Shown here: positions 52,341 through 60,835 of the stretch, one piece after another
Layout of the letters: the number at the start of each line of letters is the position of its first letter
How positions within the stretch are numbered: the stretch's first letter is position 1
Assembly (NCBI GenBank): GCA_964408795.1
Contig: CAYPAW010000066.1
Span: 1-64,000, forward strand
Direction: 5' to 3'
Origin: JABMQB01 sp964408795
GTDB taxonomy: Bacteria; Bacteroidota; Bacteroidia; Bacteroidales; Prolixibacteraceae
DNA length: 64,000 nt
The notes under the pieces: generated by a model
Databases searched by the model: none
Seen by the model: only the letters and a program-made list of their open reading frames with translations
Told to the model about the DNA's origin: nothing
Made by a program: the position numbers and the translations under genes

Positions 52341-52403
52341 CAAGAACCAAGAGCCAGGAACCAAGAACCAAGAGCCAGGAACCAGGAACCAGGAACCAGG
52401 AAC
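52341..52403. repeat. 7-bp tandem array, nine units of CAAGAAC/CAAGAGC/CAGGAAC
   Basis: Nine contiguous heptamers with consensus CARGARC and no indels. Unit variants are interspersed in the order a-b-c-a-b-c-c-c-c, which suggests past amplification of a 21-bp block and then of a single unit. Confidence 0.9.
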
Positions 52404-52407
52404 GGTT

Positions 52408-52424
52408 CCCGATAGGAAATCGGG
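52408..52424. repeat. Inverted repeat CCCGAT-AGGAA-ATCGGG
   Basis: 6-bp arms with a 5-nt loop between the two tandem arrays. It has the same arms as the palindrome at 13859-13878. Confidence 0.6.
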
Positions 52425-52462
52425 ACTCCGCTTCGCTTCGTGTCGGTTGACAGTTCGTCTGA

Positions 52463-52574
52463 AAATCCGAGAATCTGAGAATCTGAATATCCGAAAATCC
52501 GAGAATCTGAGTATCTGAGAATCTGAGTATCTGAGAATCTGAATATCCGAAAATCCGAGAATCTGAATATCTGA
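52463..52574. repeat. 8-bp tandem array, fourteen units of NNATCYGA
   Basis: Fourteen contiguous octamers of the forms GAATCTGA, AAATCCGA, ATATCCGA, GTATCTGA and ATATCTGA with no indels. It ends 9 bp from the stop of the converging gene at 52584. The period is not a multiple of three, so it does not encode a simple peptide repeat. Confidence 0.9.
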
Positions 52575-52583
52575 TTCGCAATT

Positions 52584-53681
52584 CTATTGTGGGATCATGG
52601 TTATTTCCTCTCCTTCGGTGGTTAGGTACCGGTGGGCCAGGTTGGCCGTCAGACAGGCGTGTACCGGAATGACCTCCACGAATTCTCCCGGGGTAAAAAG
52701 AGGAAGGTTTCTCTGAACCACTTTCAGTACGCCCAGTTCCTGTGTCAGGCGGCTTACATAATTCAATTCTCCCAAAAGGATTTTTTTCTCTTCCGTGGGA
52801 ACGACCAATCGTCCATACATCGGCTTTCCGTCGATATTGGGAATCGATTCTTTGGAGAGGTGAATGGCTCCTCCGTAAATGACTATTTCGTTTCGCGAAG
52901 GGTGTTTCGACAGGATCGGGCAGATCAGGCGCAAGGCAATATCTTCCAGCGAACAAACCCCCAGTTTGTACTGCATATAATCATAAAAAACAAAATTGCC
53001 GGGTCGGATTTCATCTACACCATCGAATGTTTCACAAATGCTGGAGGAGGGTGTATCCCCCAGGGATACCTGCAAATGGGGGTATTTCTTTTTGTAGTGT
53101 TGTTTAAGGTTCCGCAGTTTGAGCAATGCATCGAAATGACGGCTGTGAATTTCATGCACCGAATTGGCGGTATAGGTATGTCCCGTATGGGACAGGAATC
53201 CTCTGAATTCAAGAAGGCTGTTTTCTTTGATGATTTCAAGCAGCGCATCAATGATCGGCGTTTTTTCCGGTGAGATACCTGTGCGGTGATATCCGGTGTC
53301 GATTTTGATGTATACGCCCGCCTTGTTTTTTATCTTTTTTGTTAGAGCTTGTGCTGCTTCTTTGTTTTCAATGAGGAGATTCATCGTTACCTCCGATGTC
53401 AGCTGGTTGATCCGGTCTATTTCCGGAATATTCACCGGAACGGCCAGGGTGATGTCATTCCAGCCGTTTTGTGCAAAATAGGCAGCCATGGATACAGAAC
53501 TTACGGTGATCGCGTTCACTCCAAAGAGCCTGAACCAATCCCCCACTTTGGCCGACTGGTGTGTTTTGAAATGAGGCCGGAGTTTCAGGTTGAATTTGTG
53601 TGCTTTTTCGGCCATACGCCGGATGTTATCAAGGCATACCGGTTTGTCGAGAAGCAAAGTGGGTGTTGCAATATCTTTCAT
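52584..53681 (-). CDS. PLP-dependent D-serine dehydratase / D-threonine aldolase-like enzyme
   Basis: A fold-type III (alanine racemase-like) PLP enzyme of 365 residues. The PLP lysine is in RPHFKTHQ (Lys39). The C-terminal D-serine dehydratase-like domain carries the metal-binding HxC in PVHACLTANL (His341, Cys343), equivalent to the zinc pair of eukaryotic-type D-serine dehydratase. It would deaminate D-serine or split D-3-hydroxy amino acids. The conserved GDTPSSS and GNFVFYD segments fit the family. It follows pncB by 27 bp on the same strand, both being PLP/NAD-type metabolism, but no direct link is known. Confidence 0.9.
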   Translation of the reverse strand: MKDIATPTLLLDKPVCLDNIRRMAEKAHKFNLKLRPHFKTHQSAKVGDWFRLFGVNAITVSSVSMAAYFAQNGWNDITLAVPVNIPEIDRINQLTSEVTMNLLIENKEAAQALTKKIKNKAGVYIKIDTGYHRTGISPEKTPIIDALLEIIKENSLLEFRGFLSHTGHTYTANSVHEIHSRHFDALLKLRNLKQHYKKKYPHLQVSLGDTPSSSICETFDGVDEIRPGNFVFYDYMQYKLGVCSLEDIALRLICPILSKHPSRNEIVIYGGAIHLSKESIPNIDGKPMYGRLVVPTEEKKILLGELNYVSRLTQELGVLKVVQRNLPLFTPGEFVEVIPVHACLTANLAHRYLTTEGEEITMIPQ

Positions 53682-53708
53682 CGTCTTTTTTTTAAAAGAT
53701 CTGGCTGC

Positions 53709-55145
53709 TTAGGATTTCTGTATGTATCTGTCCGAAAGCTTATTCCGTAAGGTGAGCAGATCTTTGGAAATACCTACTTCGTAAACCGGGGGATGGATGA
53801 AACGTTTGTATTCCTGCGGGAGTTTGTCGGCCCGGTTTTTCAGGTACAGAAAGATCTCCGCGGGATTCTTTTTCGGCCAAAGAATTGTTTGTTCTGCATA
53901 GGCTTTTGTGAGCAATTCCTCCGGTTTCAGGCCGGTAACCCGGGTTGATTTTTCAGGGAATGACGGATTATACAGGGTATCCGGATCCTGTGAAGGCTGG
54001 TTTTTTAGGAGGATGCCGTCGCAGAAGAATTTTCCTTTTTTATGGAAATAGCGGCGTACTGTTTTTTGTCCGGGCAGGGTTGTTTTTTCCGGGTTTTCCG
54101 AGACTTTCATTTTCGGAAGGTTGTTTATACTGGTTAGTTTATACACTCCATCGAGGGCAGCGTCTGGTTTTCCGGTAATCAGTTCGGTTCCCACACCAAA
54201 AGCGTCAATCGGGGCGTGTTGTTCATGGATAAGGCTTTGAATAACCCATTCATTGAGTTGGTTGGATGCAATGATTCGGACATAGAAGAGGCCTGCTGCG
54301 TCGAGAAGGTTTCGTGTTTTTTTGCTGAGGAAGGCCAGGTCGCCGCTATCCAGGCGAACCGCCTTCAGTTTGTGGTTTTCGGCTTCCATCTCCCTGGCAA
54401 CGGTTATTGCGTTGGGGACTCCCGATTTCAGGGTGTCGTAGGTATCCACCAGAAGGGTTGTATTTTCGGGATGGTTGCGTGCATAGGCACGGAATGCTTC
54501 CAGTTCGGAATCGAAACTTTGAATCCATGAGTGGGCCTGGGTTCCCGAAACCGGAATCTTGAAATGCTTTCCGGCCAGCACATTGGAGGTTGATGAGGCT
54601 CCCCCGATGACGGCTGCCCGGCTGCCGTGCAAAGCCCCAAAGCCCTGGGCCCTCCGAAGTCCGAAATCTGAAAAAGGCCTTCCTCCGGAAGCAACCCACA
54701 CCCGGAAGGCTTTCGTGGCTATGAGTGATTCAAAATTGAGAATGTTCAATAAAAAACTTTCGATCAGCTGACACTCGATGAGCGTTCCTTCCACACAAAG
54801 AACCGGCTCATTGGGGAAAACAACCTCTCCTTCCTGCATGCTGTAAATAATCCCCCTGAACGAAAAATCCCGAAGATAATCCAGAAAAGAGGCGTTTAAT
54901 CCCAGGCTCTGAAGATAGGTTAGATCGGAAGCTGAAAACCGGAAATCCCTGAGGCCTTCCAGGAAATCCCTTAATCCCGCATATACCGTAAATCCTCCCT
55001 GATAGGGATTGGTCCGGAAAAAATACTCAAAAATCGCAGGTTCCTCTTTTTTGCCGGCCAGAAAATAGCCCTGAGCCATGGAAAGCTCGTAGAAATCGGT
55101 GTATAGGCCAATGGTTTCTATCGGGGTAGTCATCATTCTGTACAT
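53709..55145 (-). CDS. pncB: Nicotinate phosphoribosyltransferase
   Basis: Makes nicotinate mononucleotide from nicotinate and PRPP in NAD salvage. The 478-residue length fits the longer bacterial group. Recognised segments are LYTDFYELSMAQGYF (N-terminus), FSDFGLRRAQGFGALHGSRAAVIGGASSTSN, PVSGTQAHSWIQSF with the regulatory/phosphorylated histidine, LVDTYDTLKSGVPNAI and VRLDSGDL. ATG 55145 is used, but Met4 or Met5 would also serve. The 236 bp upstream has a CCTGTACAGG palindrome (55201-55210) of unknown meaning. NAD(P)HX repair and NAD salvage are both in this window but not linked. Confidence 0.94.
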   Translation of the reverse strand: MYRMMTTPIETIGLYTDFYELSMAQGYFLAGKKEEPAIFEYFFRTNPYQGGFTVYAGLRDFLEGLRDFRFSASDLTYLQSLGLNASFLDYLRDFSFRGIIYSMQEGEVVFPNEPVLCVEGTLIECQLIESFLLNILNFESLIATKAFRVWVASGGRPFSDFGLRRAQGFGALHGSRAAVIGGASSTSNVLAGKHFKIPVSGTQAHSWIQSFDSELEAFRAYARNHPENTTLLVDTYDTLKSGVPNAITVAREMEAENHKLKAVRLDSGDLAFLSKKTRNLLDAAGLFYVRIIASNQLNEWVIQSLIHEQHAPIDAFGVGTELITGKPDAALDGVYKLTSINNLPKMKVSENPEKTTLPGQKTVRRYFHKKGKFFCDGILLKNQPSQDPDTLYNPSFPEKSTRVTGLKPEELLTKAYAEQTILWPKKNPAEIFLYLKNRADKLPQEYKRFIHPPVYEVGISKDLLTLRNKLSDRYIQKS

Positions 55146-55381
55146 TTATTATCCTAAACAATGGGTAAAACCTTTCATGATTCATCCGGTTCCTTGAATT
55201 CCTGTACAGGGTAAACACAACCGTTCCGAAGTCCGAAAAAGTGTTCCAAGCAAAAGGAATTGAATCGGTTGGCTTCTGATTTTCGTTTGCTGTTTCCCGT
55301 CAAATCTCAGGTGTTTTTGGGTTTTTATTCATATGAACCCTGTGTATATTGAATGAATAGTAATGTCATTGGCAGATTCTC

Positions 55382-56656
55382 TCATTGTGTAAGCGCTATG
55401 GTTTGTTTTCTTTTGGGACCTACAGAAGCAATGGATACAGGAATTCCGGTTTCCCGTTCGATAAAGTGAATGTAACGGATGAGTTCTTCGGGGAGATGAT
55501 TTTTGTGGGTGATTTCCGTAAGGTTGGTATTCCATCCCGGAAGATCGGTATAGACCGGTTTCATATTTTGGTTCATTTCATAGGGAACCTGATTGATTAC
55601 CTGGCCTTCCATTTCATATCCGGTACATACACGGATGGTTTTGAATTGATTGAGTACATCGGCTTTGGTGATTACCAGTTCGGTTACTCCGTTGAGCATG
55701 ATGGCATATTTCAGGGCAACCATGTCGAGCCATCCACAGCGCCGTGGGCGTCCTGTGGTAGCGCCGAACTCACTTCCTGCTTTGCGCATCTCTTCGCCTG
55801 TTAGGTTGTTCAGTTCCGTAGGGAAGGGGCCCTGGCCAACGCGGGTGCAATAGGCTTTGAAGATTCCAATGACACGGCCAATCTTTTGGGGGGCTATGCC
55901 TAAGCCTGTGCAGGCTCCGGCACATAGAGTGTTCGAAGAAGTTACAAAAGGATAGGAACCAAAATCGATATCCAGAAGCGTCCCCTGGGCTCCTTCTGCC
56001 AACACGCTTTTCCCTTCAGCCAGTCCGTGGTTGATCAAATACTCACTGTCTACCAAAGGGAATGATTTCAACACCTCGATGCCTTGAAACCATTCTTTTT
56101 CATAGCGCCTGAGCTGTTCTTTGTAGGCATACCCGTAGATCTTCTCAAGCACGGTTTTATGCCTTTCGGTGCATTGGGTGTATTTTTTTTCAAGTCCTGA
56201 AACAATATCGCCGACGCGGATTCCTTCACGCCCGGTTTTATCCCGATAAGTAGGTCCGATCCCTTTTAGGGTTGAACCGATCTTAGATGCTCCTTTTGAG
56301 GCTTCCGAAGCGGCGTCCAGTAACCGGTGCGTCGGTAAGATGAGATGGGCTTTTTTGGAAATGAAAAGATTCCCAGAAATGCCAAATCCCTTGCTGGTAA
56401 TATCCTCAATTTCCTGTTTGAAAATAATCGGGTCAATCACCAGGCCATTCCCGATGACGTTGATCTTATTTTCCCGGAAAATACCCGATGGAATGGTATG
56501 CAGAATATGCTTCATGTTATGAAACTCCAATGTATGACCGGCATTGGGTCCTCCCTGGAACCGTGCAATAATATCATAGGCAGGGGCCAGGACATCTACA
56601 ATTTTCCCTTTGCCTTCATCTCCCCATTGCAGGCCCAACAATACATCCACTTTCAT
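55382..56656 (-). CDS. purA: Adenylosuccinate synthase
   Basis: Commits IMP to AMP by GTP-dependent condensation with aspartate. The start at ATG 56656 (MKVDVLLGLQWGDEGKGK) gives the standard N-terminus and 424 residues, and the open frame to 56713 is spurious. Motifs are the phosphate loop QWGDEGKGK, FQGGPNAGHT, GTLLDIDFGSYPFVTSSN, TTGRPRRCGWLD and the guanine-binding TKADVL. It is downstream of fur and rsh on the same strand, an order I recall from other Bacteroidota. (p)ppGpp is known to inhibit PurA in other bacteria, which makes the neighbourhood of rsh meaningful. The leader holds a 15-bp direct repeat. Confidence 0.97.
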   Translation of the reverse strand: MKVDVLLGLQWGDEGKGKIVDVLAPAYDIIARFQGGPNAGHTLEFHNMKHILHTIPSGIFRENKINVIGNGLVIDPIIFKQEIEDITSKGFGISGNLFISKKAHLILPTHRLLDAASEASKGASKIGSTLKGIGPTYRDKTGREGIRVGDIVSGLEKKYTQCTERHKTVLEKIYGYAYKEQLRRYEKEWFQGIEVLKSFPLVDSEYLINHGLAEGKSVLAEGAQGTLLDIDFGSYPFVTSSNTLCAGACTGLGIAPQKIGRVIGIFKAYCTRVGQGPFPTELNNLTGEEMRKAGSEFGATTGRPRRCGWLDMVALKYAIMLNGVTELVITKADVLNQFKTIRVCTGYEMEGQVINQVPYEMNQNMKPVYTDLPGWNTNLTEITHKNHLPEELIRYIHFIERETGIPVSIASVGPKRKQTIALTQ

Positions 56657-56687
56657 TCTTTCTGGTTTTTTTTCTTTCTGGTTTTTT
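56657..56687 (-). repeat. 15-bp direct repeat in the purA leader
   Basis: On the - strand AAAAAACCAGAAAGA occurs twice (56687-56673 and 56671-56657), the second copy ending at the base before the purA ATG. It is purine-rich and could serve as a translational enhancer or arise by slippage. Confidence 0.6.
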
Positions 56688-56846
56688 ATACATAGCAAAC
56701 CGCAGATACACAATCCATGGTTTTGCGTTTCTGCGGATCAGCATTAGGCGTTTTAAAAGTACAAATTATTTTTGGAACCCCCGTATAATTTTCCTTTCCA
56801 AAGAGGAATTCACCCCGAAAGAAGAGCTTGAGACCGGTTCCCGGAA

Positions 56847-56864
56847 GGGCAAAAAAAAAAGCCC
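56847..56864 (-). terminator. Possible terminator after fur (GGGC-A10-GCCC)
   Basis: A run of ten A on the + strand (ten T on the - strand) starts 20 bp after the fur stop. It is preceded on the - strand by the G/C-rich GGTTCACGGGC. A convincing stem upstream of the T-run is lacking, so this is a weak call. Confidence 0.3.
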
Positions 56865-56879
56865 GTGAACCACTGTCAT

Positions 56880-57320
56880 TTATTCGGACTGATTGTGTCC
56901 GTAGATATAAAGGGTATGATGGGAAAGTTCGAAATGATTTTGTTTGCAGGCATCTTTAATAATTTCATGAATCCTGGGATCGAAGAATTCGGTCACTTTG
57001 CCTGAGTCGATATCGATCAAATGGTCGTGTTGTTGGGTGGCAAACGCTTTTTCAAATTGAGCAATGTTTTTCCCAAATTGATGTTTAACCACCAGTTTGC
57101 ATTCAAGCAGCAATTCAATGGTATTGTAAAGAGTGGCCCGGCTAACCCTGTATTTTTTGTTTTTCATGGATATATACAGGGATTCAATGTCAAAGTGTCC
57201 TTCCTGTGAATAGATCTCTTCAAGAATTGCAAACCTTTCCGGCGTTTTCCGGTGCCCTTTCTGGAGAAGGTATTCCGTAAACATTTTCCGTACTGCTTCC
57301 CTTGTTTTCTGCCTATTCAT
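56880..57320 (-). CDS. fur: Fur-family transcriptional regulator without CxxC zinc motif
   Basis: The 146-residue product has the Fur winged helix (about 10-85: HRKTPERFAILEEIYSQEGHFDIESLYISM ... VSRATLYNTIELLLE) and the metal-binding dimerisation domain starting HDHLIDIDSGKVTEF. In typical Fur/PerR/Zur this segment carries CxxC for a structural zinc. Here the equivalent residues are Asp and Ser (LIDIDSG), leaving the regulatory His/Asp/Glu site. Which metal or signal it senses cannot be stated. It lies between rsh and purA. An inverted repeat, TTAAAC-CAA-GTTTAA, sits 2 bp before its start codon and may be its own operator. Confidence 0.93.
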   Translation of the reverse strand: MNRQKTREAVRKMFTEYLLQKGHRKTPERFAILEEIYSQEGHFDIESLYISMKNKKYRVSRATLYNTIELLLECKLVVKHQFGKNIAQFEKAFATQQHDHLIDIDSGKVTEFFDPRIHEIIKDACKQNHFELSHHTLYIYGHNQSE

Positions 57321-57322
57321 AC

Positions 57323-57337
57323 TTAAACCAAGTTTAA
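57323..57337. promoter_or_regulatory. Inverted repeat TTAAAC-CAA-GTTTAA at the fur start
   Basis: 6-bp perfect arms, a 3-bp spacer, 3-17 bp upstream of ATG 57320. The position fits autoregulation by Fur or translation control. The - strand TAAACTTG within it is one mismatch from the -7 consensus. Confidence 0.45.
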
Positions 57338-57386
57338 ATAAGAATCAAAAATAATCATTTTTTTGATTTTTGTTCCTGTTTGTTGT

Positions 57387-59594
57387 TCATTCCGTAATAT
57401 TTTCCACCCGTTCAATTTTATCGATTCCCTTTATTTTGTTCAGTTCAGCGATCAGATTCTGGAGATCCTGGGCGTTATGGATGTATATAAAGAGTTCTCC
57501 TTCGAAAATGCCGTCATGGGTATCGAAAGTGATGGTTCGCATGTTGATATTGTGTTGTTTGGAGATCACGTTGGTTACTTCGTTCACGATGCCGATGCGG
57601 TCGAATCCGTCGATATGTAGTTGCGTGAGGTAGGAGAGTCGTTTGAAGGTGGTCCATTTGGCTGTGATCAGGCGGCTTCCATGGCTGGAGGTTAGTTTTT
57701 CTACCTTGGGACATCCTTTTTTATGGATGACAATTTGGTTGTTGGCAAGGACAAATCCGATCACATCATCGCCGGGAATCGGATTGCAGCATTTTGCGAG
57801 GGTGTAATTCCGGCTTTCGGGATCTTCTCTTAAAAGAAAGGGTTTCTTTTTGTCGATGGGTTCATCGCTTCCTTTATCCGTTTTCTTCATCTTTCCGAAG
57901 GTCAGTTTCCAATAGCGGGTAATCCGGTTTTCCGATTTTTTGTGTATGGCATTGGCGATGTCGTCGAGGTCAATAAACCCTATTCCCACCTGGGAATATA
58001 GCTGATCTTTGTTCGACAGGTTGTAGTAGGAGGTTATTTTTTTGAGCGTGTTTACGGTGGGTATAATATGCAGTTTTTTCAGAGCTGCATCGATCATCTC
58101 CTTGCCCAGTTCCAGGTGTCTGCTTTTCTCCAGCTTAAAGGCGTCCTTTATTTTTGTCCTGGCTTTGGCTGTTGCTACAAATTTCAGCCATTCCCGCTGG
58201 GGTTTTTGTTTTTCTGAGGTCAGGATTTCCACCTGATCGCCATTGTTGAGCACATGGCTTGAGGGTTTTAATTTTTTATTCACTTTGGCGCCGATGCATT
58301 TATTGCCCAGGTCGGTATGTATTTCATAGGCAAAATCGAGCACTGTTGCATGGATGGGAAGCTTGAACAATTCCCCTTTGGGCGAGAACACAGCTATTTC
58401 TGATGCAAACAGGTTCAGTTTGAATTCATCCAGGAAATCATAGGCATCGGTGTTCGGGTTTTGGAGGCTTTCATGGATTTTTCCCATCCATTTTTCGAGT
58501 TCTTTTTCCTGCCATTTCAAGCCTTTGTATTTGTAATGGGCGGCAAACCCATATTCTGCGATCTGGTCCATTCGTTCCGTTCTGATTTGCACTTCCACCC
58601 ATCGGCCGTGGGGTCCCATGACCGTAACATGAAGGGATTCGTAGCCGTTTGCTTTGGGGGAGGTGATCCAATCCCTGATGCGGTCTGGTTTGGGTTTGTA
58701 AATATCGGTCAGCAGCGAAAGTATATCAAAACACTGTCTTTTTTCAGACACTCCGGGTTTGGGTTTCACAATGATCCGGATAGCCATCATGTCATACACC
58801 TCATCGAAGGATACCTCCTTCACCTTCATTTTTTCCCAGATGGCATAAATGGATTTCAGGCGGCTGTTGATCACACAGTCAATGGCTTCTTCTTTAAGGC
58901 GTTCTTCAACAGGCCGTATAAATTCATTGATCAGGTAATTCCGGTTGGCTTCCTGGTCCTGGAGCTGATAGAGGATCATGTTGTACTCTTCCGGATTTTT
59001 GTATTTAAAGGCCAGGTCTTCCATTTCGCTTTTAATGGCATGGAGTCCCAGGCGGTGCGATAGGGGGGTGTAGACATACAGGGTTTCTCCCGAAACTTTG
59101 ATCTGTCTGTGCAGAGGCAGGGATTCCAGGGTGCGCATATTGTGAAGGCGGTCGGCAATCTTGATCAGGATGATCCGCACATCTTCGGAAAGGGTCATCA
59201 GAATCTTCCGCAGGGTGAGGGCCTGGTTGGTCATGGCATCCCCCGACAGTTTGGTCAGCCCGTCTACAATGCGGGCTACCTTATTCCCAAACATATTTTC
59301 AATATCCTCCAGGGTATAGTCTGTATCTTCGACTACATCGTGAAGAATCGCTGCAAGTACAGCATTGGTTCCCAGCCCCAGGTCGTAGGATACAATCCGG
59401 GCAACCGCAACCGGGTGAATAATGAAGGGCTCTCCGGAATGACGTTTTACTCCTTCATGCGCCGCATGGGCAAACTCAAAAGCCTTCTGTACCTTCTCCA
59501 GCTGCTCCTTTTTGAACTTGGGCCGGATCTCACTTAACAGGTCATCATAATAGTCCTGGATCAGCCTTATTTCTGCTTGTGTAAAGTGTTGCAT
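57387..59594 (-). CDS. rsh: Bifunctional (p)ppGpp synthetase/hydrolase (Rsh)
   Basis: Makes and degrades the stringent-response alarmone. The product is 735 residues with all RelA/SpoT domains. The HD hydrolase (about 45-195) has intact RHSGEPFIIHP and LHDVVEDT (His85, Asp86). The synthetase (about 240-350) has DMMAIRIIV, KANGYESLHVTV and WVEVQIRT. TGS (about 395-455, FSPKGELFKLP), a helical region with CCNPIPGDDV and a C-terminal ACT (about 655-735) follow. Because both catalytic motifs look intact it is called bifunctional. It starts 3 bp after the heptose phosphatase stop, so it is probably translated from the same mRNA as the GDP-heptose genes. Confidence 0.96.
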   Translation of the reverse strand: MQHFTQAEIRLIQDYYDDLLSEIRPKFKKEQLEKVQKAFEFAHAAHEGVKRHSGEPFIIHPVAVARIVSYDLGLGTNAVLAAILHDVVEDTDYTLEDIENMFGNKVARIVDGLTKLSGDAMTNQALTLRKILMTLSEDVRIILIKIADRLHNMRTLESLPLHRQIKVSGETLYVYTPLSHRLGLHAIKSEMEDLAFKYKNPEEYNMILYQLQDQEANRNYLINEFIRPVEERLKEEAIDCVINSRLKSIYAIWEKMKVKEVSFDEVYDMMAIRIIVKPKPGVSEKRQCFDILSLLTDIYKPKPDRIRDWITSPKANGYESLHVTVMGPHGRWVEVQIRTERMDQIAEYGFAAHYKYKGLKWQEKELEKWMGKIHESLQNPNTDAYDFLDEFKLNLFASEIAVFSPKGELFKLPIHATVLDFAYEIHTDLGNKCIGAKVNKKLKPSSHVLNNGDQVEILTSEKQKPQREWLKFVATAKARTKIKDAFKLEKSRHLELGKEMIDAALKKLHIIPTVNTLKKITSYYNLSNKDQLYSQVGIGFIDLDDIANAIHKKSENRITRYWKLTFGKMKKTDKGSDEPIDKKKPFLLREDPESRNYTLAKCCNPIPGDDVIGFVLANNQIVIHKKGCPKVEKLTSSHGSRLITAKWTTFKRLSYLTQLHIDGFDRIGIVNEVTNVISKQHNINMRTITFDTHDGIFEGELFIYIHNAQDLQNLIAELNKIKGIDKIERVENITE

Positions 59595-59597
59595 ACG

Positions 59598-60065
59598 TCA
59601 GGATTCCTGAATAACTTCATGTATATAGAGATTGGTTCCTATTCCGGCATTCCTGCCCGCCTGAAGATCGGTTTCCTTATCGCCGATCAGTACCGATTGC
59701 TCCGGATCGATGTGGTATTTTTCCAGTGCTTTCAGGATCATTCCCGGGTTGGGTTTTCTGCATGCACATTCGCCGGTGAAATCAGGATGATGGGGACAAT
59801 AGTATACTTCCCGGATGAAAATACCCTTCTCCTTCAGTTTGTCAACCATCCAGCGGTTTACAATCTCAACTTCTTTCTCTGTGTAATAGTTTCGGGCAAC
59901 CCCGGCCTGATTGGATACCACAATAATCAAATAGCCCTCCTTCTGGTATTTTTTTAAAATAGCGAAAATTTCCGGAATGAATTCAAATTCTTCAATGGTA
60001 TGAACATAGTTCTTTTCTACGTTGATGACTCCGTCTCTGTCCACAAAAAGCGCTTTGTTTTTCAT
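59598..60065 (-). CDS. gmhB: D-glycero-D-manno-heptose-1,7-bisphosphate 7-phosphatase, copy 2 (full zinc loop)
   Basis: A 155-residue HAD phosphatase with FVDRDGVIN (Asp9 nucleophile, Asp11), VVSNQAG, the zinc loop CPHHPDFTGECAC (Cys90, His92, Cys100, Cys102) directly before RKPNPGM, and LIGDKETD. This is the canonical GmhB layout. Next to gmhA, hddA and hddC it should act on the alpha anomer of the GDP pathway, although anomer preference cannot be read by eye. It is a paralogue of the gene at 5596-6147, from which it differs in the loop. Its stop is 3 bp from the rsh start. Confidence 0.93.
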   Translation of the reverse strand: MKNKALFVDRDGVINVEKNYVHTIEEFEFIPEIFAILKKYQKEGYLIIVVSNQAGVARNYYTEKEVEIVNRWMVDKLKEKGIFIREVYYCPHHPDFTGECACRKPNPGMILKALEKYHIDPEQSVLIGDKETDLQAGRNAGIGTNLYIHEVIQES

Positions 60066-60124
60066 GGGTTCCCTGCTTTTTAATCCATTCTTTCCGGCTT
60101 AAGGAGATTTGTGAATCCGGCCGG

Positions 60125-60835
60125 TTATTCCATATCAAAAGTAAAAAAATCTTTCTGTGCTTGTTCCAACGTTTCCGGAATTCCTATGTCGATAAAGTAA
60201 TCGGGGAAAATGATTCCGCAGAAGTTCTGATGATGCACCTGGGGTACCAGATAATCGTTCTCAAAGGAGAATATTTTTGGAAAGGGCAACTGCATAAACG
60301 CTTCTTTGCAGAGGTAGTATATTCCGCCGTTGATGATTCCGGGCTTTGGGCTTTCTTTTTTTTCTCTGAAGCCGGTAATCCGGTTTTCGTTATTCAGCGT
60401 AACGGTCCCATACCGGGATACGTTGTTGAGTTTATACAAAGCCAGCACCAGGTCGCATTTTCGTTGGTCAGACAGCTGTTCCATGCGATCGGGGGAAACC
60501 GGGAAGTAGGTATCTCCATTTAGGATAAAACAGCGTGGCGTACGGGCATATTTTAACGCGTTAAGAACAGCGCCTCCGGTGCCGAGGGGCGTTTCCTCAA
60601 CGGCATAGGTAATGGGTATGCCCCGGAAATCGGTTCCAAAATAGTCGCGGATGAGGGTATGTTTATACCCGACTGCGAGAATCAGATGTTGGAAATTGTT
60701 TTTTTGCAGGTAACGGATCAGATAGGCAAGAAACGGTTTTCCGTTCACCAGAGCCATAGGCTTCGGGCGCCCTCCGATTGTTTCCTTCAGGCGGGTTCCG
60801 AGACCTCCTGCCAGTATCACCGCTTCCCTGTCCAT
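60125..60835 (-). CDS. hddC: D-glycero-alpha-D-manno-heptose 1-phosphate guanylyltransferase
   Basis: A 236-residue nucleotidyltransferase expected to form GDP-D-glycero-alpha-D-manno-heptose from the heptose 1-phosphate and GTP. The N-terminus AVILAGGLGTRLKETIGGRPK is the nucleotide-binding loop, with RPKPMALVNGKPFL and FILNGDTYFPV following, as in HddC/RfbF-like transferases. Alone, the sequence could be a glucose- or mannose-1-phosphate transferase. Its place between gmhA and gmhB, with hddA upstream, makes HddC the best reading. Start and stop share one base with gmhA (TGATG). Confidence 0.9.
   Translation of the reverse strand: MDREAVILAGGLGTRLKETIGGRPKPMALVNGKPFLAYLIRYLQKNNFQHLILAVGYKHTLIRDYFGTDFRGIPITYAVEETPLGTGGAVLNALKYARTPRCFILNGDTYFPVSPDRMEQLSDQRKCDLVLALYKLNNVSRYGTVTLNNENRITGFREKKESPKPGIINGGIYYLCKEAFMQLPFPKIFSFENDYLVPQVHHQNFCGIIFPDYFIDIGIPETLEQAQKDFFTFDME

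Larger units (their letters stand above)
52253..52583. other. Repeat-filled intergenic region between pepD and the D-serine dehydratase-like gene
   Basis: 331 bp between convergent genes, nearly all repetitive. It holds a short patch of RAGRRCC units (52271-52300), a GGTGGAAAAGTG-type repeat (52300-52330) and a 7-bp array (52341-52403). It ends with an imperfect CCCGAT/ATCGGG hairpin (52408-52424) and an 8-bp array (52463-52574). I see no gene. The long open frame across it on the - strand results from repeat units. Confidence 0.8.

Noticed and set aside
52341..52574. Possible CRISPR array
   Set aside because: Repeat units are only 7 and 8 bp and contiguous, with no unique spacers, and there are no cas genes in the window.
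52150..52956. 268-codon - strand open frame across the repeat region
   Set aside because: It lies over the ends of two well-supported genes and the tandem arrays. The apparent peptide repeats are translations of the 7-bp and 8-bp units, and it has no start context or family resemblance.
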